A stretch of 64,000 nucleotides of DNA. Source: Yersinia kristensenii (GTDB lineage Bacteria; Pseudomonadota; Gammaproteobacteria; Enterobacterales; Enterobacteriaceae). Below are positions 25,934 through 35,689 of this stretch, one piece after another. The number at the start of each line of letters is the position of its first letter. The stretch's first letter is position 1. The stretch covers positions 3,224,001 through 3,288,000 of the forward strand of contig NZ_UHIY01000001.1 in NCBI RefSeq assembly GCF_900460525.1. Direction: 5' to 3'. Under the pieces are notes generated by a model. That model was not told the origin of the DNA. It saw nothing but the letters and a program-made list of their open reading frames with translations, and did not search any database. A program made the translations under genes and the position numbers.

Positions 25934-26482
25934 ATGCAATTGAATATACCGACTTGGCTTACCCTGTTTCGTGTTGTACTCATCCCATTCTTCGTTTTGG
26001 CGTTTTACCTGCCATTCGTCTGGGCTCCGATGGTTTGTGCCATCATTTTCGTGTTTGCAGCAGCAACCGACTGGTTTGATGGCTTTTTAGCCCGCCGCTG
26101 GAAGCAAACAACCCGTTTTGGGGCTTTTCTTGATCCCGTGGCGGATAAAGTTATGGTGGCCATCGCATTAGTGCTGGTTGCTGAATATTACCATGTCTGG
26201 TGGATTACTTTACCGGCAGCGACCATGATTGCCCGTGAAATTATCATTTCCTCTCTCCGAGAATGGATGGCTGAAATTGGCAAACGCAGCAGTGTTGCGG
26301 TTTCATGGATTGGTAAGGTAAAAACAACCGCTCAAATGGGTTCATTAGTCGGTCTACTTTGGCGTCCTGACCACAATATTGAACTTGCGAGCATTGTTCT
26401 ACTCTACATTGCTGCGGTACTGACATTTTGGTCAATGTTTCAATATTTAAACGCTGCCTGGAAAGATTTGCTCGAACCTTGA
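25934..26482 (+). CDS. pgsA: Phosphatidylglycerophosphate synthase
   Basis: Transfers the phosphatidyl group of CDP-diacylglycerol to glycerol-3-phosphate, first step to phosphatidylglycerol and cardiolipin, in the inner membrane. 182 residues, as in E. coli. The CDP-alcohol phosphotransferase motif is complete: [20 protein letters not shown] followed by LDPVADK. Several membrane helices. It lies 58 bp after uvrC and before the tRNA cluster, as in E. coli. Confidence 0.96.
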   Translation: MQLNIPTWLTLFRVVLIPFFVLAFYLPFVWAPMVCAIIFVFAAATDWFDGFLARRWKQTTRFGAFLDPVADKVMVAIALVLVAEYYHVWWITLPAATMIAREIIISSLREWMAEIGKRSSVAVSWIGKVKTTAQMGSLVGLLWRPDHNIELASIVLLYIAAVLTFWSMFQYLNAAWKDLLEP

Positions 26483-26626
26483 TCGAAGCGCCGGAAAAAG
26501 CAGCAAACGAACGAATTAGTCAGATAATTTTATTGACTCATCGCGTCAGGTAAGTAGAATGCATCGCATCAGACGGCAGCAACAAAATGTCGAAAGATAG
26601 CAAAAGAATCAGTAAGTTCTGATGTT

Positions 26627-26702
<76 letters not shown>

Positions 26703-26754
26703 AATTAGTAGGTTGGCTATAAGCGAACCTCAGTAGTAAGGCAAAGAAGAATAA

Positions 26755-26828
26755 GGCGCGTTGGCAGAGTGGCCATGCTACGGATTGCAAATCCGTCTAC
26801 CTCGGTTCGACTCCGGGACGCGCCTCCA
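26755..26828 (+). tRNA. cysT: tRNA-Cys (GCA)
   Basis: 74 bases, acceptor GGCGCGT/ACGCGCC, anticodon loop TTGCAAA, CCA encoded. 52 bp after tRNA-Gly. Confidence 0.97.
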
Positions 26829-26838
26829 GTTTTCCAGA

Positions 26839-26924
26839 GCCCGGGTGGTGAAATCGGTAGACACAAGGGATTTAAAATCCCTCGGCTTATGGCTGTGCGG
26901 GTTCAAGTCCCGCCCCGGGCACCA
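26839..26924 (+). tRNA. leuZ: tRNA-Leu (TAA)
   Basis: 86 bases, acceptor GCCCGGG/CCCGGGC, long variable arm, anticodon loop TTTAAAA giving TAA, CCA encoded. Its 3' side is followed by an integrase remnant, showing past use as an integration target. Confidence 0.97.
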
Positions 26925-26968
26925 TGGAAACAAATCTAAGTAAAACAAAGTAGTATGAGTATGTCGTT

Positions 26969-26990
26969 AACCGCCGAGAGGCGGTTTTTT
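26969..26990 (+). terminator. Rho-independent terminator of the tRNA cluster
   Basis: AACCGCC-GAGA-GGCGGTT followed by T, a compact seven-pair hairpin with an overlapping T tract. Confidence 0.9.
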
Positions 26991-27040
26991 TGTGCCTGAA
27001 ATCTCGCTTCATAATATACTTTCATAATATTATCCCCGCT

Positions 27041-27310
27041 CTACTGATCTCCCACAGCTGGAACTATTGCTATTTTTCTATCGTAGCGAGCGGTTTGAGC
27101 AGCGTTCTTGTGTCCTGAAATTGCTTGTTTATCGTAAAGAGAGCCGCTCAAGCCAGAGATGCCTTTAACCTTTAAGTCGTGGAAAGTGAAGTCAAACTCT
27201 AATTCAGGGTATTTATCTTTATCTTTGGCTTCGCGCCAGCGACTATTAAAGCCGTCGCGTGTATACCGCAATTCTGTTCGTTGGCGGATGATGTATACAC
27301 TGCTGATATC
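27041..27310 (-). pseudogene. C-terminal remnant of a tyrosine integrase
   Basis: Reads VYIIRQRTELRYTRDGFNSR, then FTFHDLKVKGISG and QAISGHKNAAQTARYDRKI, i.e. the last catalytic His, GH and Tyr of a phage or island integrase. The ATG at 27271 is internal to the homology, which continues upstream to about 27310; the first catalytic Arg region and N terminus are gone. It sits 116 bp from tRNA-Leu and points toward it, as integrases at tRNA sites do. It is a relic of an excised or decayed element. Confidence 0.8.
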
Positions 27311-27822
27311 CTGCTCTACGCAATACCTTGAGAGGCGTATTTGCGTTAATCATGTAGGTGGTACTGACAGCCCATCTGTTCGTTCCACTATAGCTGACTA
27401 CTCCCGTGGAGTGGGTATTCTATCAGGATCACTTCTTGTCATTTTTCATAATTGACAGGCGCTGATACCGGGCCTGAAAGGTTCTAACTCTCGGACATCT
27501 GGCCACGTTGAGTCCGTATCGTCCGCATCATTTCAATTGCTTTGGTTAGTTCGAGGTAAAACCTCACCGGCCAGTCATTCTGGCAGGGGATTGTCGGCAT
27601 TCTCATACATTTGCGCACGAATATTCACCTCTAACTTAGCTCTCCTACTTAAATATTTCCTTTCCCCTGCCGATAAAGATCTAAATAAAGGTAGAAAACA
27701 TTATTTACGTCATTACTCAGGTAATTGGAGTGGGATTCATGATGGACATTTCCATGCCTATGCCACCTTAACGATTTCAGCCCTAACCGATGAATCACCA
27801 TTCTTGAACTTGAAGGAAAACC
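27311..27822. other. Leader region of the autotransporter gene
   Basis: No credible gene; open frames here lack family features. It holds a hairpin GAGGT-AAA-ACCTC near 27552 and a distant inverted pair GGCAGGGGA (27582-27590) with TCCCCTGCC (27663-27671), possibly 5' leader structure. Confidence 0.4.
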
Positions 27823-30800
27823 ATGAACAGCACCCCCGTTATTGTTTTAAATGGAAAACCTAATATTTTACCGGCACTATCTCAGTTTCGACTTCATCCG
27901 ATGGTGCTTGCTTGCGCTGCCGCATTGGCATTTGGAGCCACCACATTCCCCGTGCGTGCGGCTGACTGCAGCGTAAACGGCACCACTTACGCTAACTGCA
28001 TACAGGGTCAGGCAGGAACTTCCGGTATTAATGCCTCCGGCGCGGAGGGGACTACAGGGAGTAATGGTAACACGGCTGGAAACCCAACTAATGCCGGGAC
28101 TAATGGTAATAACGGTGGAGATGCCACCAATACCGCAACATCAGGTGGTGCAGGTGACGTGGCCGCAACAGGTGGTACCCTCAATATCACCACAGGTAGC
28201 TTACTTGCGGGCGGTGCGGGGGGGGCTGGTGGTAATGCCAATGGCGGTAACGGCGGTAACGGCGGCTGGCCTGTACAGGGAAGCAACGCCAACGGCGGAA
28301 ATGGGGGCGATGCTGGTTTGTCTGGGGTTGCCCAAAATGGCGGAATGGGTGGCAACGCGATTGTGGGGAGCGGGTTCAGCGTAAACAATGACGGCTCAAT
28401 CTTTGGTGGGGCGGGGGGGGCTGGTGGTAACGCTCTCGGCGGTGCAGGTGGCCGGGGAGGGCAAGGTGCAAACAATTTCGGTCATTCCGGCGATGGGGGT
28501 GATGGAACTGCCGGTGGTATTGCCGGGAATGGGGCAGCGGGCGGCATTGCCGTGACAGGGAGTCATTTCGAGCTGGTCAGCCAGGGTATTATCCGAGGTG
28601 GAAATGGCGGGGGAGCCGGTTTAGCGACCGGTGGGGCTGCGGGTAGCACAGACCTTGCGGGTGCGCCCGGAGGCACTATGGGGGCAGCGGGACAGGCGGG
28701 TGCCGATGGTACTGCAGGAACTTATGGTGCTGGCGGGGTCGCTGTTATATCTACTGGCTCAAGCACCATCACGACATCGAATATTATCGCTGGGGGGCTC
28801 GCGGGCGACAGAAAGACGCAGGCTAACGCGATTGAACTTTCCGGCGGGAATAACACCCTGACCCTTGAATCCGGCTACAGTTTTGTTGGCAATGTGATTA
28901 GCAGTGGTGGGGACACGCTGGTGCTAGGCGGAGATACCAACAGCAGTTTTTCTGTCGCCAGTCTCGCGGCGTCATCACCATCCTCATGGACCGGTGATGT
29001 GCAATATTATGGCTTCAGCAACTATGTAAAAACCGGTAACAGCACTTGGACACTGAGCGGTTCAACCACGGAAGCCACAGCATGGAACATCAATGCTGGC
29101 ACCCTATCAGTGTCGAGTGATAGCAACCTCGGGGCAGCAGAGCGCGCGCTGACTTTCGGCAGCGGTACTCTAGAGAATACCGCTGTAATCAGTACGGCAC
29201 GAGACATGCTGCTGAATACCAGTGGAACACTTAAGACGGACGCTAATTTAACCGCGACGGGGCAAATCTCAGGTCTGGGTTCGCTGGTCAAAACAGGCGC
29301 TGCAGGGCTTATCCTCACGAATAACAATACTTACGCCGGTGGCACCACCATCAACGCGGGTACTCTGCAAATCGGTAACGGCGGCACCACCGGATCAGTG
29401 GTTGGAGATATTACCAACAACAGTGCGCTGTCGTTTAACCGCAGCGATGCACTGACCTACGGCGGCGTGATATCCGGCTCAGGTTCTCTGGTTAAGTTTG
29501 GCAACGACGTGCTGACATTGACCGGTGACAACACCTTTACCGGCACTACTACCATCAGCGCGGGTGCCCTGCAAATTGGCAACGGCGGTACTACCGGGTC
29601 AGTGGCCGGGGATATCATCAACAACAGTGCGCTGTCATTTAATCGCAGCGATGCACTGACCTACGGTGGTGCGATATCCGGTTCAGGTTCTGTGGTTAAG
29701 GCCGGCAACGACGTGCTGACACTGACCGCTGACAATACCTTTACCGGCGATACCACCATCAGCGCAGGTACTCTGCAAGTCGGTAACGGCGGCACCACTG
29801 GGGCAATGACCGGGAATATCATCAACAACAGCGCACTGTCATTTAACCGCAGCGATACACTGATCTACAGCGGCGTGATATCTGGCTCAGGTTCTCTGAG
29901 TCAGGCGGGCAATGACGTGCTGGCATTGACTGGTGACAACACCTACGCTGGTGGCACCACCATCAGCGCGGGTACCCTGCAAATTGGCAACGGCGGTACT
30001 ACCGGGTCAGTGGCAGGGAATATTATCAATAACAGTACGCTGGTGTTTAACCGCAGCGATGCACTGACCTACGGCGGCGTGATATCTGGCTCAGGTTCTC
30101 TGAATCAGGCAGCTATCGGCGTGCTGACGCTGACCGGTGACAACACCTTTACCGGCGGTACTACCATCAGCGCGGGTACTCTGCAAATCGGTAACGGCGG
30201 TACTACCGGGTCAGTGGCAGGGAATATTATCAATAACAGTACGCTGGTGTTTAACCGCAGCGATGCACTGACCTACAGCGGCGTGATATCCGGCTCAGGT
30301 TCTCTGAGTCAGGCGGGCAATGACGTGCTGACATTGACCGGTGACAACACCTACGCCGGTGGCACCACCATCAGCGCGGGTACCCTGCAAATTGGCAACG
30401 GCAGTACTACCGGGTCAGTGGCCGGGGATATTATTAACAACAGTGCGCTGTCATTTAACCGCAGCGATGCACTGGCCTACGGTGGCGTGATATCCGGTTC
30501 AGGTTCTGTGGTTAAGGCTGGCAACGACGTGCTGACACTGACCGGTAACAACACCTTTACCGGCGATACCACCATCAGCGCAGGTACTCTGCAAGTCGGT
30601 AACGGTGGCACCACCGGGGCAATGGCCGGGAATATCATCAACAACGGCTCACTGTCATTTAACCGCAGCGATGCACTGACCTACAGCGGTGTGATATCCG
30701 GTTCAGGTTCTGTGGTTAAGGCTGGCAACGACGTGCTGACACTGACCGGTAACAACACCTTTACCGGCGATACCACCATCAGCGCAGGTACTCTGCAAGT

Positions 30801-32697
30801 CGGTAACGGCGGCACCACCGGGGCAATGGCCGGGAATATCATCAACAACGGCTCACTGTCATTTAACCGCAGCGATGCACTGACCTACAGCGGTGTGATA
30901 TCCGGCTCAGGCTCTGTGGTTCAGGCTGGCAATGGTGTACTGATCCTGACAGGAAATAACGCCTATTCTGGTGGTACCGTTGTGAATTCGGGCACACTGA
31001 TCCTGCAGGGAGTGAACGCGGCGGGAACCGGAGATATCACTAACAATGATAAGATGCATTTTTGGAACACAAATGGTGAACTGAGTCATAACATCTACGG
31101 GACCGGTAGCATCACGTTCTCTGGTAGTTCAGAGGTCAGAGCTGATGCTGAGGCCCGAGTGTCCGCAGTAAATATCGACGCCGGCAGTAAACTGACGCTG
31201 CTGGATTCTCAGGCGTGGCAGGCCGGGAATGGTTTTTCGAACGTAGGAACCCTGGTGCTCAGTCACTTGAGCAGGTTGTTAGGGAACGCAGACAATAGCG
31301 GTGTCTTGGCATTGTCAAACCAGCAATATGTTACCTCATTCATCGACGGCAACCTCACTAACCGTGGCAGTTTGGTTCTTAATCCCTCATCAACCAGCGC
31401 AGGGAATAACCTGACAATTAACGGCGATTACGTGGGCGGGCAGGGCAGCTCACTTTCCTTGGGCGCAGTACTGGCAGACGATAACTCGCTGACCGACCAG
31501 TTGACAATACTGGGGAATTCCTCCGGCACAAGTACACTCTACATGGTCAATGAAAAAGGCCGCGGCGGGCAAACTCTTCAGGGTCTCAAGCTGATTACTG
31601 TACAGGGGACCTCGGATGCTGTCTTTACGCAGGGTAACAGGATCACCGCCGGGTTATATGACTACTCTCTTGTGAAAAAAGAGAATGACTGGTATCTGGA
31701 TAGCTATACCAACCAGATAAGGCCTGAAGCCGCCAGCTACGCAGCTAACCTTCAGGCGGCGAATACGCTGTTTACGCTGAGCTTGCATGATCGTGCGGGA
31801 GAAACACAGTACGAGGATCTGGTTACCGGTGAAACGCGTTCAACCTCAATGTGGATGCGTAACGAAGGTGGGCGCAGTAAGGTATCGATGACGGATGGTC
31901 AGAACAATACCAACACCAACCGTTATGTATTGCAACTGGGTGGTGACGTGTTGCAGGTATCATCCGAACCATTGGGCAAATTCAATCTGGGGGTGATGGC
32001 GGGGTATGCTAATGCCAGAGGCCAGACCTATAACAGCCGGAAGGGCTACAGCTCGCGTAATACCATAACGGGTTACAGCACGGGGATCTATAGCTCTTGG
32101 TATGCAAACGACCAAGTGAAAGGCGGTTTGTATACTGACAGTTGGCTGCAATACAACTGGTTCAGGAATCAGGTGAATGGCCAGGAAATGGCAGAGGAAA
32201 AATATGACAGCCGGGGTCTGACCGCATCACTTGAAACAGGCTATGACTGGTTGGTCAATAGCTGGACGACGGCCCACGGAATCCAAAACACCCTTTGGTT
32301 GCAGCCGCACGCTCAGGCAATCTGGATGGGTGTTAAGGCTGACGGTCATACGGAAAATCAGGGTTCGTATGTGGAGGGGCTGGGCAATAATAACGTGCAG
32401 ACCAAGTTGGGTCTGCGTGCCTATCTGAATGGGAAAAGTGAGTTAGATCGGAATACTGAGCGCAAGTTCCAGCCTTATGTAGAGGCTAACTGGGTACATA
32501 ATACCAACCAGTACGGTGTGCGAATTGACGGTGTGGATGACCACATCAAAGGGGCGCGTAATGTCGGAGAACTCAAAACGGGGGTGGAAGCTAAGCTGAC
32601 GGAGCGGCTGAGCATTCAGGGCGGCGTTTCAGGGCAGATTGGCGGTAACAGCTACTCCGATATTGCTGCTTCTCTGGGTGGGAAGTTTAACTTCTAA
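27823..32697 (+). CDS. Large type Va autotransporter with tandem beta-strand repeats
   Basis: Secreted or surface-anchored adhesin-like protein, 1624 residues. N terminus has an extended signal region (MNSTPVIVLNGKPNILPALS..., hydrophobic core LACAAALAFGATTF, cleavage near VRA-AD). The mature N terminus has two cysteines (ADCSVNGTTYANC), the only pair, possibly disulfide-linked. Residues about 60-320 are glycine-rich (GGNGGNGG). Eight 68-residue autotransporter-associated repeats follow (about 503-1045), then a pertactin-like junction near 1200-1300 and a C-terminal beta-barrel of about 280 residues ending SLGGKFNF with terminal Phe. AAGGAAAACC precedes the ATG. Passenger function unknown. 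Confidence 0.9.
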   Translation: MNSTPVIVLNGKPNILPALSQFRLHPMVLACAAALAFGATTFPVRAADCSVNGTTYANCIQGQAGTSGINASGAEGTTGSNGNTAGNPTNAGTNGNNGGDATNTATSGGAGDVAATGGTLNITTGSLLAGGAGGAGGNANGGNGGNGGWPVQGSNANGGNGGDAGLSGVAQNGGMGGNAIVGSGFSVNNDGSIFGGAGGAGGNALGGAGGRGGQGANNFGHSGDGGDGTAGGIAGNGAAGGIAVTGSHFELVSQGIIRGGNGGGAGLATGGAAGSTDLAGAPGGTMGAAGQAGADGTAGTYGAGGVAVISTGSSTITTSNIIAGGLAGDRKTQANAIELSGGNNTLTLESGYSFVGNVISSGGDTLVLGGDTNSSFSVASLAASSPSSWTGDVQYYGFSNYVKTGNSTWTLSGSTTEATAWNINAGTLSVSSDSNLGAAERALTFGSGTLENTAVISTARDMLLNTSGTLKTDANLTATGQISGLGSLVKTGAAGLILTNNNTYAGGTTINAGTLQIGNGGTTGSVVGDITNNSALSFNRSDALTYGGVISGSGSLVKFGNDVLTLTGDNTFTGTTTISAGALQIGNGGTTGSVAGDIINNSALSFNRSDALTYGGAISGSGSVVKAGNDVLTLTADNTFTGDTTISAGTLQVGNGGTTGAMTGNIINNSALSFNRSDTLIYSGVISGSGSLSQAGNDVLALTGDNTYAGGTTISAGTLQIGNGGTTGSVAGNIINNSTLVFNRSDALTYGGVISGSGSLNQAAIGVLTLTGDNTFTGGTTISAGTLQIGNGGTTGSVAGNIINNSTLVFNRSDALTYSGVISGSGSLSQAGNDVLTLTGDNTYAGGTTISAGTLQIGNGSTTGSVAGDIINNSALSFNRSDALAYGGVISGSGSVVKAGNDVLTLTGNNTFTGDTTISAGTLQVGNGGTTGAMAGNIINNGSLSFNRSDALTYSGVISGSGSVVKAGNDVLTLTGNNTFTGDTTISAGTLQVGNGGTTGAMAGNIINNGSLSFNRSDALTYSGVISGSGSVVQAGNGVLILTGNNAYSGGTVVNSGTLILQGVNAAGTGDITNNDKMHFWNTNGELSHNIYGTGSITFSGSSEVRADAEARVSAVNIDAGSKLTLLDSQAWQAGNGFSNVGTLVLSHLSRLLGNADNSGVLALSNQQYVTSFIDGNLTNRGSLVLNPSSTSAGNNLTINGDYVGGQGSSLSLGAVLADDNSLTDQLTILGNSSGTSTLYMVNEKGRGGQTLQGLKLITVQGTSDAVFTQGNRITAGLYDYSLVKKENDWYLDSYTNQIRPEAASYAANLQAANTLFTLSLHDRAGETQYEDLVTGETRSTSMWMRNEGGRSKVSMTDGQNNTNTNRYVLQLGGDVLQVSSEPLGKFNLGVMAGYANARGQTYNSRKGYSSRNTITGYSTGIYSSWYANDQVKGGLYTDSWLQYNWFRNQVNGQEMAEEKYDSRGLTASLETGYDWLVNSWTTAHGIQNTLWLQPHAQAIWMGVKADGHTENQGSYVEGLGNNNVQTKLGLRAYLNGKSELDRNTERKFQPYVEANWVHNTNQYGVRIDGVDDHIKGARNVGELKTGVEAKLTERLSIQGGVSGQIGGNSYSDIAASLGGKFNF
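29329..30960 (+). repeat. Eight 204-bp tandem repeats in the autotransporter gene
   Basis: The unit encodes 68 residues including TTISAGTLQIGNGGTTG, NNSALSFNRSDALTY and VISGSGS. The core FNRSD occurs eight times. Spacing is exactly 204 bp between the checked copies (29551 to 29755). The last two full units differ at only a few bases, indicating recent duplication; unit number could change in frame by recombination. Confidence 0.88.
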
Positions 32698-32728
32698 TCA
32701 CACCCAAACTCTTTCGTTGAGGGATATA

Positions 32729-32756
32729 AGCGCAGTCTGATAACAGGCTGCGCTTT
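32729..32756 (+). terminator. Hairpin after the autotransporter gene
   Basis: AGCGCAG (32729-32735) pairs with CTGCGCT (32748-32754), followed by TT only. Plausible weak terminator 32 bp after the stop. Confidence 0.45.
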
Positions 32757-32879
32757 AATGAGGATATTGTAGACACAATCGATGATATCGACAGCTTTTA
32801 TCATCTGAAGCATCGGCATTATCGGCTGGGAAATATATCGCCGGATGGATATGAACGTCGACTACAGCAATGTGCCTAA
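32757..32879 (+). pseudogene. IS3-family transposase C-terminal remnant
   Basis: The frame reads NEDIVDTIDDIDSFYHLKHR and then HYRLGNISPDGYERRLQQCA before TAA, the typical end of IS3-group OrfB transposases (FYN..R.H..LG..SP..YE). The DDE core is missing. The following bases CTCCGTGTCCGGTTTTAGTTG may be the IS right end. It adjoins the MFS fragment, so insertion and deletion probably removed the rest of both. Confidence 0.7.
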
Positions 32880-32897
32880 CTCCGTGTCCGGTTTTAG

Positions 32898-33179
32898 TTG
32901 ACCGCTACACTCACAACTTATGGTGCAATTCCGCCGTTGCAATCTCGAATCCTAATGTTGGCCAAAAGGTATCAGCCAAATGCTATGGATGTGGCTTCGG
33001 GAATGAATATCGCAGCTTTCAATGCCGGAGTTGTGCTCGGCTCCAGTATTGGCAGTATGGTCATCCATATTTGGGGGCTGCCATCGCTCGCGCCTGCCGG
33101 CATCGCCCTTGCCGCGGCCGCAGTGCTCGTACTTCTTTGGCAGCTGATATTACCATCGATGAGAGCCCCTCGGCTCTGA
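32898..33179 (+). pseudogene. C-terminal fragment of an MFS (AraJ/arabinose-efflux-like) transporter
   Basis: Encodes GAIPPLQSRILMLAKRYQP, then ASGMNIAAFNAGVVLGSSIG and a last hydrophobic helix (GIALAAAAVLVLLWQLIL), the end of a DHA1-family efflux transporter. Roughly 300 N-terminal residues are missing and the IS3 tail lies immediately upstream. Not expected to be functional. Confidence 0.75.
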
Positions 33180-33218
33180 AACTATAGACTTACTTAGCCT
33201 CTTTCGGGGCTTATAATT

Positions 33219-33257
33219 CATAACACCTGTTCGTAATGAGCGCGAACAGGTGTTATG
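33219..33257. terminator. Perfect 15-bp hairpin beyond the ybjI-like gene
   Basis: CATAACACCTGTTCG (33219-33233) pairs perfectly with 33243-33257 around a 9-base loop. It lies 28 bp past the end of the minus-strand phosphatase gene. No long T tract, so it may stabilise the 3' end rather than act as a classic terminator. Confidence 0.55.
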
Positions 33258-33284
33258 ACTATGAGCTGCGGTAAACCCAAAACT

Positions 33285-34097
33285 TTATGCAAACGGAGGT
33301 TCTTTTCTTAAAATTTTATCAATGACATTTAATACGCCTGAGTCATTATTCGAATCAGTCTGATATTTCGCTATTTTTTTAATACGATCTGGCGCGTTCG
33401 CCATGGCAAATCCAAAACCGGCATGTTGTAACATCTCTATATCATTGCCGCCATCACCAAAAGTCACCACTTCTTCATCTTTCACACCCCATATATTTTG
33501 GAGTATTTTAATACCATTGGCTTTGTGTACACCGGGTATTATCAGGTCAACTGAACCATGCCCACTGGACACGGGAGTGACAATACCGGCTAATTCAACC
33601 TCAATGAACTTCATAAAGTCCGCCAATTCTTCATCGGGTAAACTGATTGCGAACTTAAATGCAGGTTCCTCGACTTGGCTGAAGTCATCAATAATCTTAA
33701 GTCGATGGTAATATTTGCTCATGGTGGTGAAAAATGTATTACCTGATGAGCTGAGCATACAAGCGCCGTTCTTTCCACACACAATGATATCCAGATGGGG
33801 TATGCGTAATATTGTTTTTAGAACTTTGTCACACCCTTCCTCCGAAAGTGCCCCGCAAAAAATCTCTGTATCTTCATTGCTGACATAGGCACCATTTTCA
33901 GCGACAAATGCGATTTCATGGGCAATGTCTGGGAAAAAGGAAATGAGCTGATAATATTGGTTACCACTGGCAACGACAAATTTTATTCCGTTATTTTTAA
34001 GTTGTAAATATTGTGTGCTAAACCGTTTCCTATCAAAATTCATCTGGTCGTTAAGAAAGGTTCCATCCATATCAACGGCAACGATTTTAATGCTCAT
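33285..34097 (-). CDS. ybjI: HAD/Cof-type phosphatase, YbjI-like
   Basis: 270 residues. Motif I DMDGTFLND holds the nucleophile Asp and the general acid Asp, motif II VVASGNQYYQLISFFP, motif IV VVTFGDGGNDIEMLQHAGF. Similarity to E. coli YbjI is higher than to YbiV (for example FGDGGNDIEML and the KEPPF end). E. coli YbjI dephosphorylates a riboflavin-pathway intermediate and other sugar phosphates. It follows the YbjJ-like transporter gene by 173 bp in the same direction, the E. coli ybjI-ybjJ pairing. Confidence 0.85.
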   Translation of the reverse strand: MSIKIVAVDMDGTFLNDQMNFDRKRFSTQYLQLKNNGIKFVVASGNQYYQLISFFPDIAHEIAFVAENGAYVSNEDTEIFCGALSEEGCDKVLKTILRIPHLDIIVCGKNGACMLSSSGNTFFTTMSKYYHRLKIIDDFSQVEEPAFKFAISLPDEELADFMKFIEVELAGIVTPVSSGHGSVDLIIPGVHKANGIKILQNIWGVKDEEVVTFGDGGNDIEMLQHAGFGFAMANAPDRIKKIAKYQTDSNNDSGVLNVIDKILRKEPPFA

Positions 34098-34270
34098 TTT
34101 GTTTCCCTCTTTAACATATCGAAGATATTAGTTTGATAGAAAATATCTCAGCGTCATTTATCTAAAAAAAAGCTAGCAAAAATTTGCTAGCTGGTAAAAT
34201 TACCATACTCAGTCACTCTTTTTCTCTTGCGAGAATTTTTTAACAAATAACCTATTCTGAATATTTCCTC

Positions 34271-35452
34271 TTAAGGCAGAGGCTCATCGCCATTATATTT
34301 CAGCTTAAACGCACCGATGGCAATGACAAGAAACGTTAGTGCGACAATGGCAAATGCAGTATAAAGATCCGTTAAATGGGCAATAAAACCAATCAGTGCT
34401 GGCCCGCCCAGTACACCGAAATAACCCAGGGTTGCAACCAGGGCAACGGACATATTTACCGGCATAACTTTTTCCTGGCCCGCGAGTGTGATCAGAACCG
34501 GAACAATATTAGCGGCCCCAATTCCGACCAGTGCAAAACCAAGCAGTGTGAACTTCCAGTCGGGTATAATGACCGCAACGGCATAGCCGATCATCGCAAT
34601 GAGACTGCTAAGAATCAGTATTCGCTTGCGCCCCAAGAGACTAACCACTTTGTCCCCAGTGAAACGCATGATTGACATCGTCCCACCAAAAATTGCAAAT
34701 CCCCAGCCAGCATGTTTTATATCAAGTCCCCGATCGTTCGTCAGAAAAACGCCACTCCAATCTAATACTGCGCCTTCTGCCATAAAACAAATCATGCACA
34801 TCAGAGCCATTAATATGAGCCGGAAATTGGGCCTCGGTTTTGTTATTACCGGCTCAGTAGGTTCTTTATTATCACCAAAGGGGATTAATTCATTGAAAAC
34901 CGTGGTGGTAATAATGGCAATGACCACAATGGCAATGAATGTTACCGTTAGAGGCATTAAACCCAGTGTAAATAGTATTGCACCACCGCCTGCACCGGCA
35001 ATTGAGCCAATACTAAATAGGCAATGGAAACCTGACATTAAGGGTTTATCCGAGGATTGTTCAACCAGTGAACCTTGGACATTCACTGCAACATCCGCCA
35101 GGCCAATACCCGCACCAAAAAAGAATAGGCATAATGCCATAAAAGAAAATTGATCAATAATTGCCAAGGTCGGCAGGAATAGACAAGTCAGAACGATGCC
35201 TAATAACATAATACTTCTACAGCCAAAAAGGCCGATAAGTCTTCCTGAGAACAGCATGGCAAGCAGTGAACCTGTTCCCAGACAAAGTAACAGCAACCCT
35301 AATGAACCTGCGTCAAAATTCAGACGATTTTGCGCGTAGGGCACTAGTGCAGCCCAAAGCCCCATAGCAAAACCAGCCACAAAGAAAATAGCTCGGGTAG
35401 ATGCTCGCTTAGCGTAAGTATCCAGAGGGGTATCGAGTGTATAGCTGGACAT
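34271..35452 (-). CDS. ybjJ: MFS transporter, YbjJ-like
   Basis: 393 residues with about 12 membrane helices. FVAGFAMGLWAALVPYAQNRL at the start, the VAVNVQGSLVE stretch and MSGFHCLFSIGSIAGAGGGA mid-protein are typical of the YbjJ/FucP-like MFS group. Substrate unknown; pairing with a sugar-phosphatase-like HAD enzyme and a ROK regulator suggests a sugar-type compound, which is inference. Confidence 0.8.
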   Translation of the reverse strand: MSSYTLDTPLDTYAKRASTRAIFFVAGFAMGLWAALVPYAQNRLNFDAGSLGLLLLCLGTGSLLAMLFSGRLIGLFGCRSIMLLGIVLTCLFLPTLAIIDQFSFMALCLFFFGAGIGLADVAVNVQGSLVEQSSDKPLMSGFHCLFSIGSIAGAGGGAILFTLGLMPLTVTFIAIVVIAIITTTVFNELIPFGDNKEPTEPVITKPRPNFRLILMALMCMICFMAEGAVLDWSGVFLTNDRGLDIKHAGWGFAIFGGTMSIMRFTGDKVVSLLGRKRILILSSLIAMIGYAVAVIIPDWKFTLLGFALVGIGAANIVPVLITLAGQEKVMPVNMSVALVATLGYFGVLGGPALIGFIAHLTDLYTAFAIVALTFLVIAIGAFKLKYNGDEPLP

Positions 35453-35689
35453 TTAGTAGTTACCTTACTCTGGTTAATTGTGGTGAAACTAAGAGCATTT
35501 TCAATGTAAAACCACTTAGTAAAAGACTTATATTAAGTGATAAAATAATATGATAATACTCAACATGTCAAGAGTATTCTGTTGGGAAAGATATTTTCAG
35601 GAGGATGGATTAGGGGTTCAGACGGCTAGGGTTGACGTGAGAGTCGAGTATCAAAATGGGTTCCCCACCATCATTGCAATGGGTGAGAG

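Noticed and set aside
27159..27455. Plus-strand 98-aa frame
   Set aside because: First half is antisense to the integrase remnant; rest shows no family features.
27537..27863. Plus-strand 108-aa frame before the autotransporter
   Set aside because: No recognisable domain, overlaps the autotransporter start, and no ribosome site.
28008..28475. Proline/alanine-rich minus-strand frame of 155 aa
   Set aside because: Antisense of the glycine-rich coding repeats; composition is a by-product of GGN codons.
29329..30960. Possible CRISPR-like array
   Set aside because: Repeats are 204-bp coding units without spacers, inside an intact autotransporter frame.
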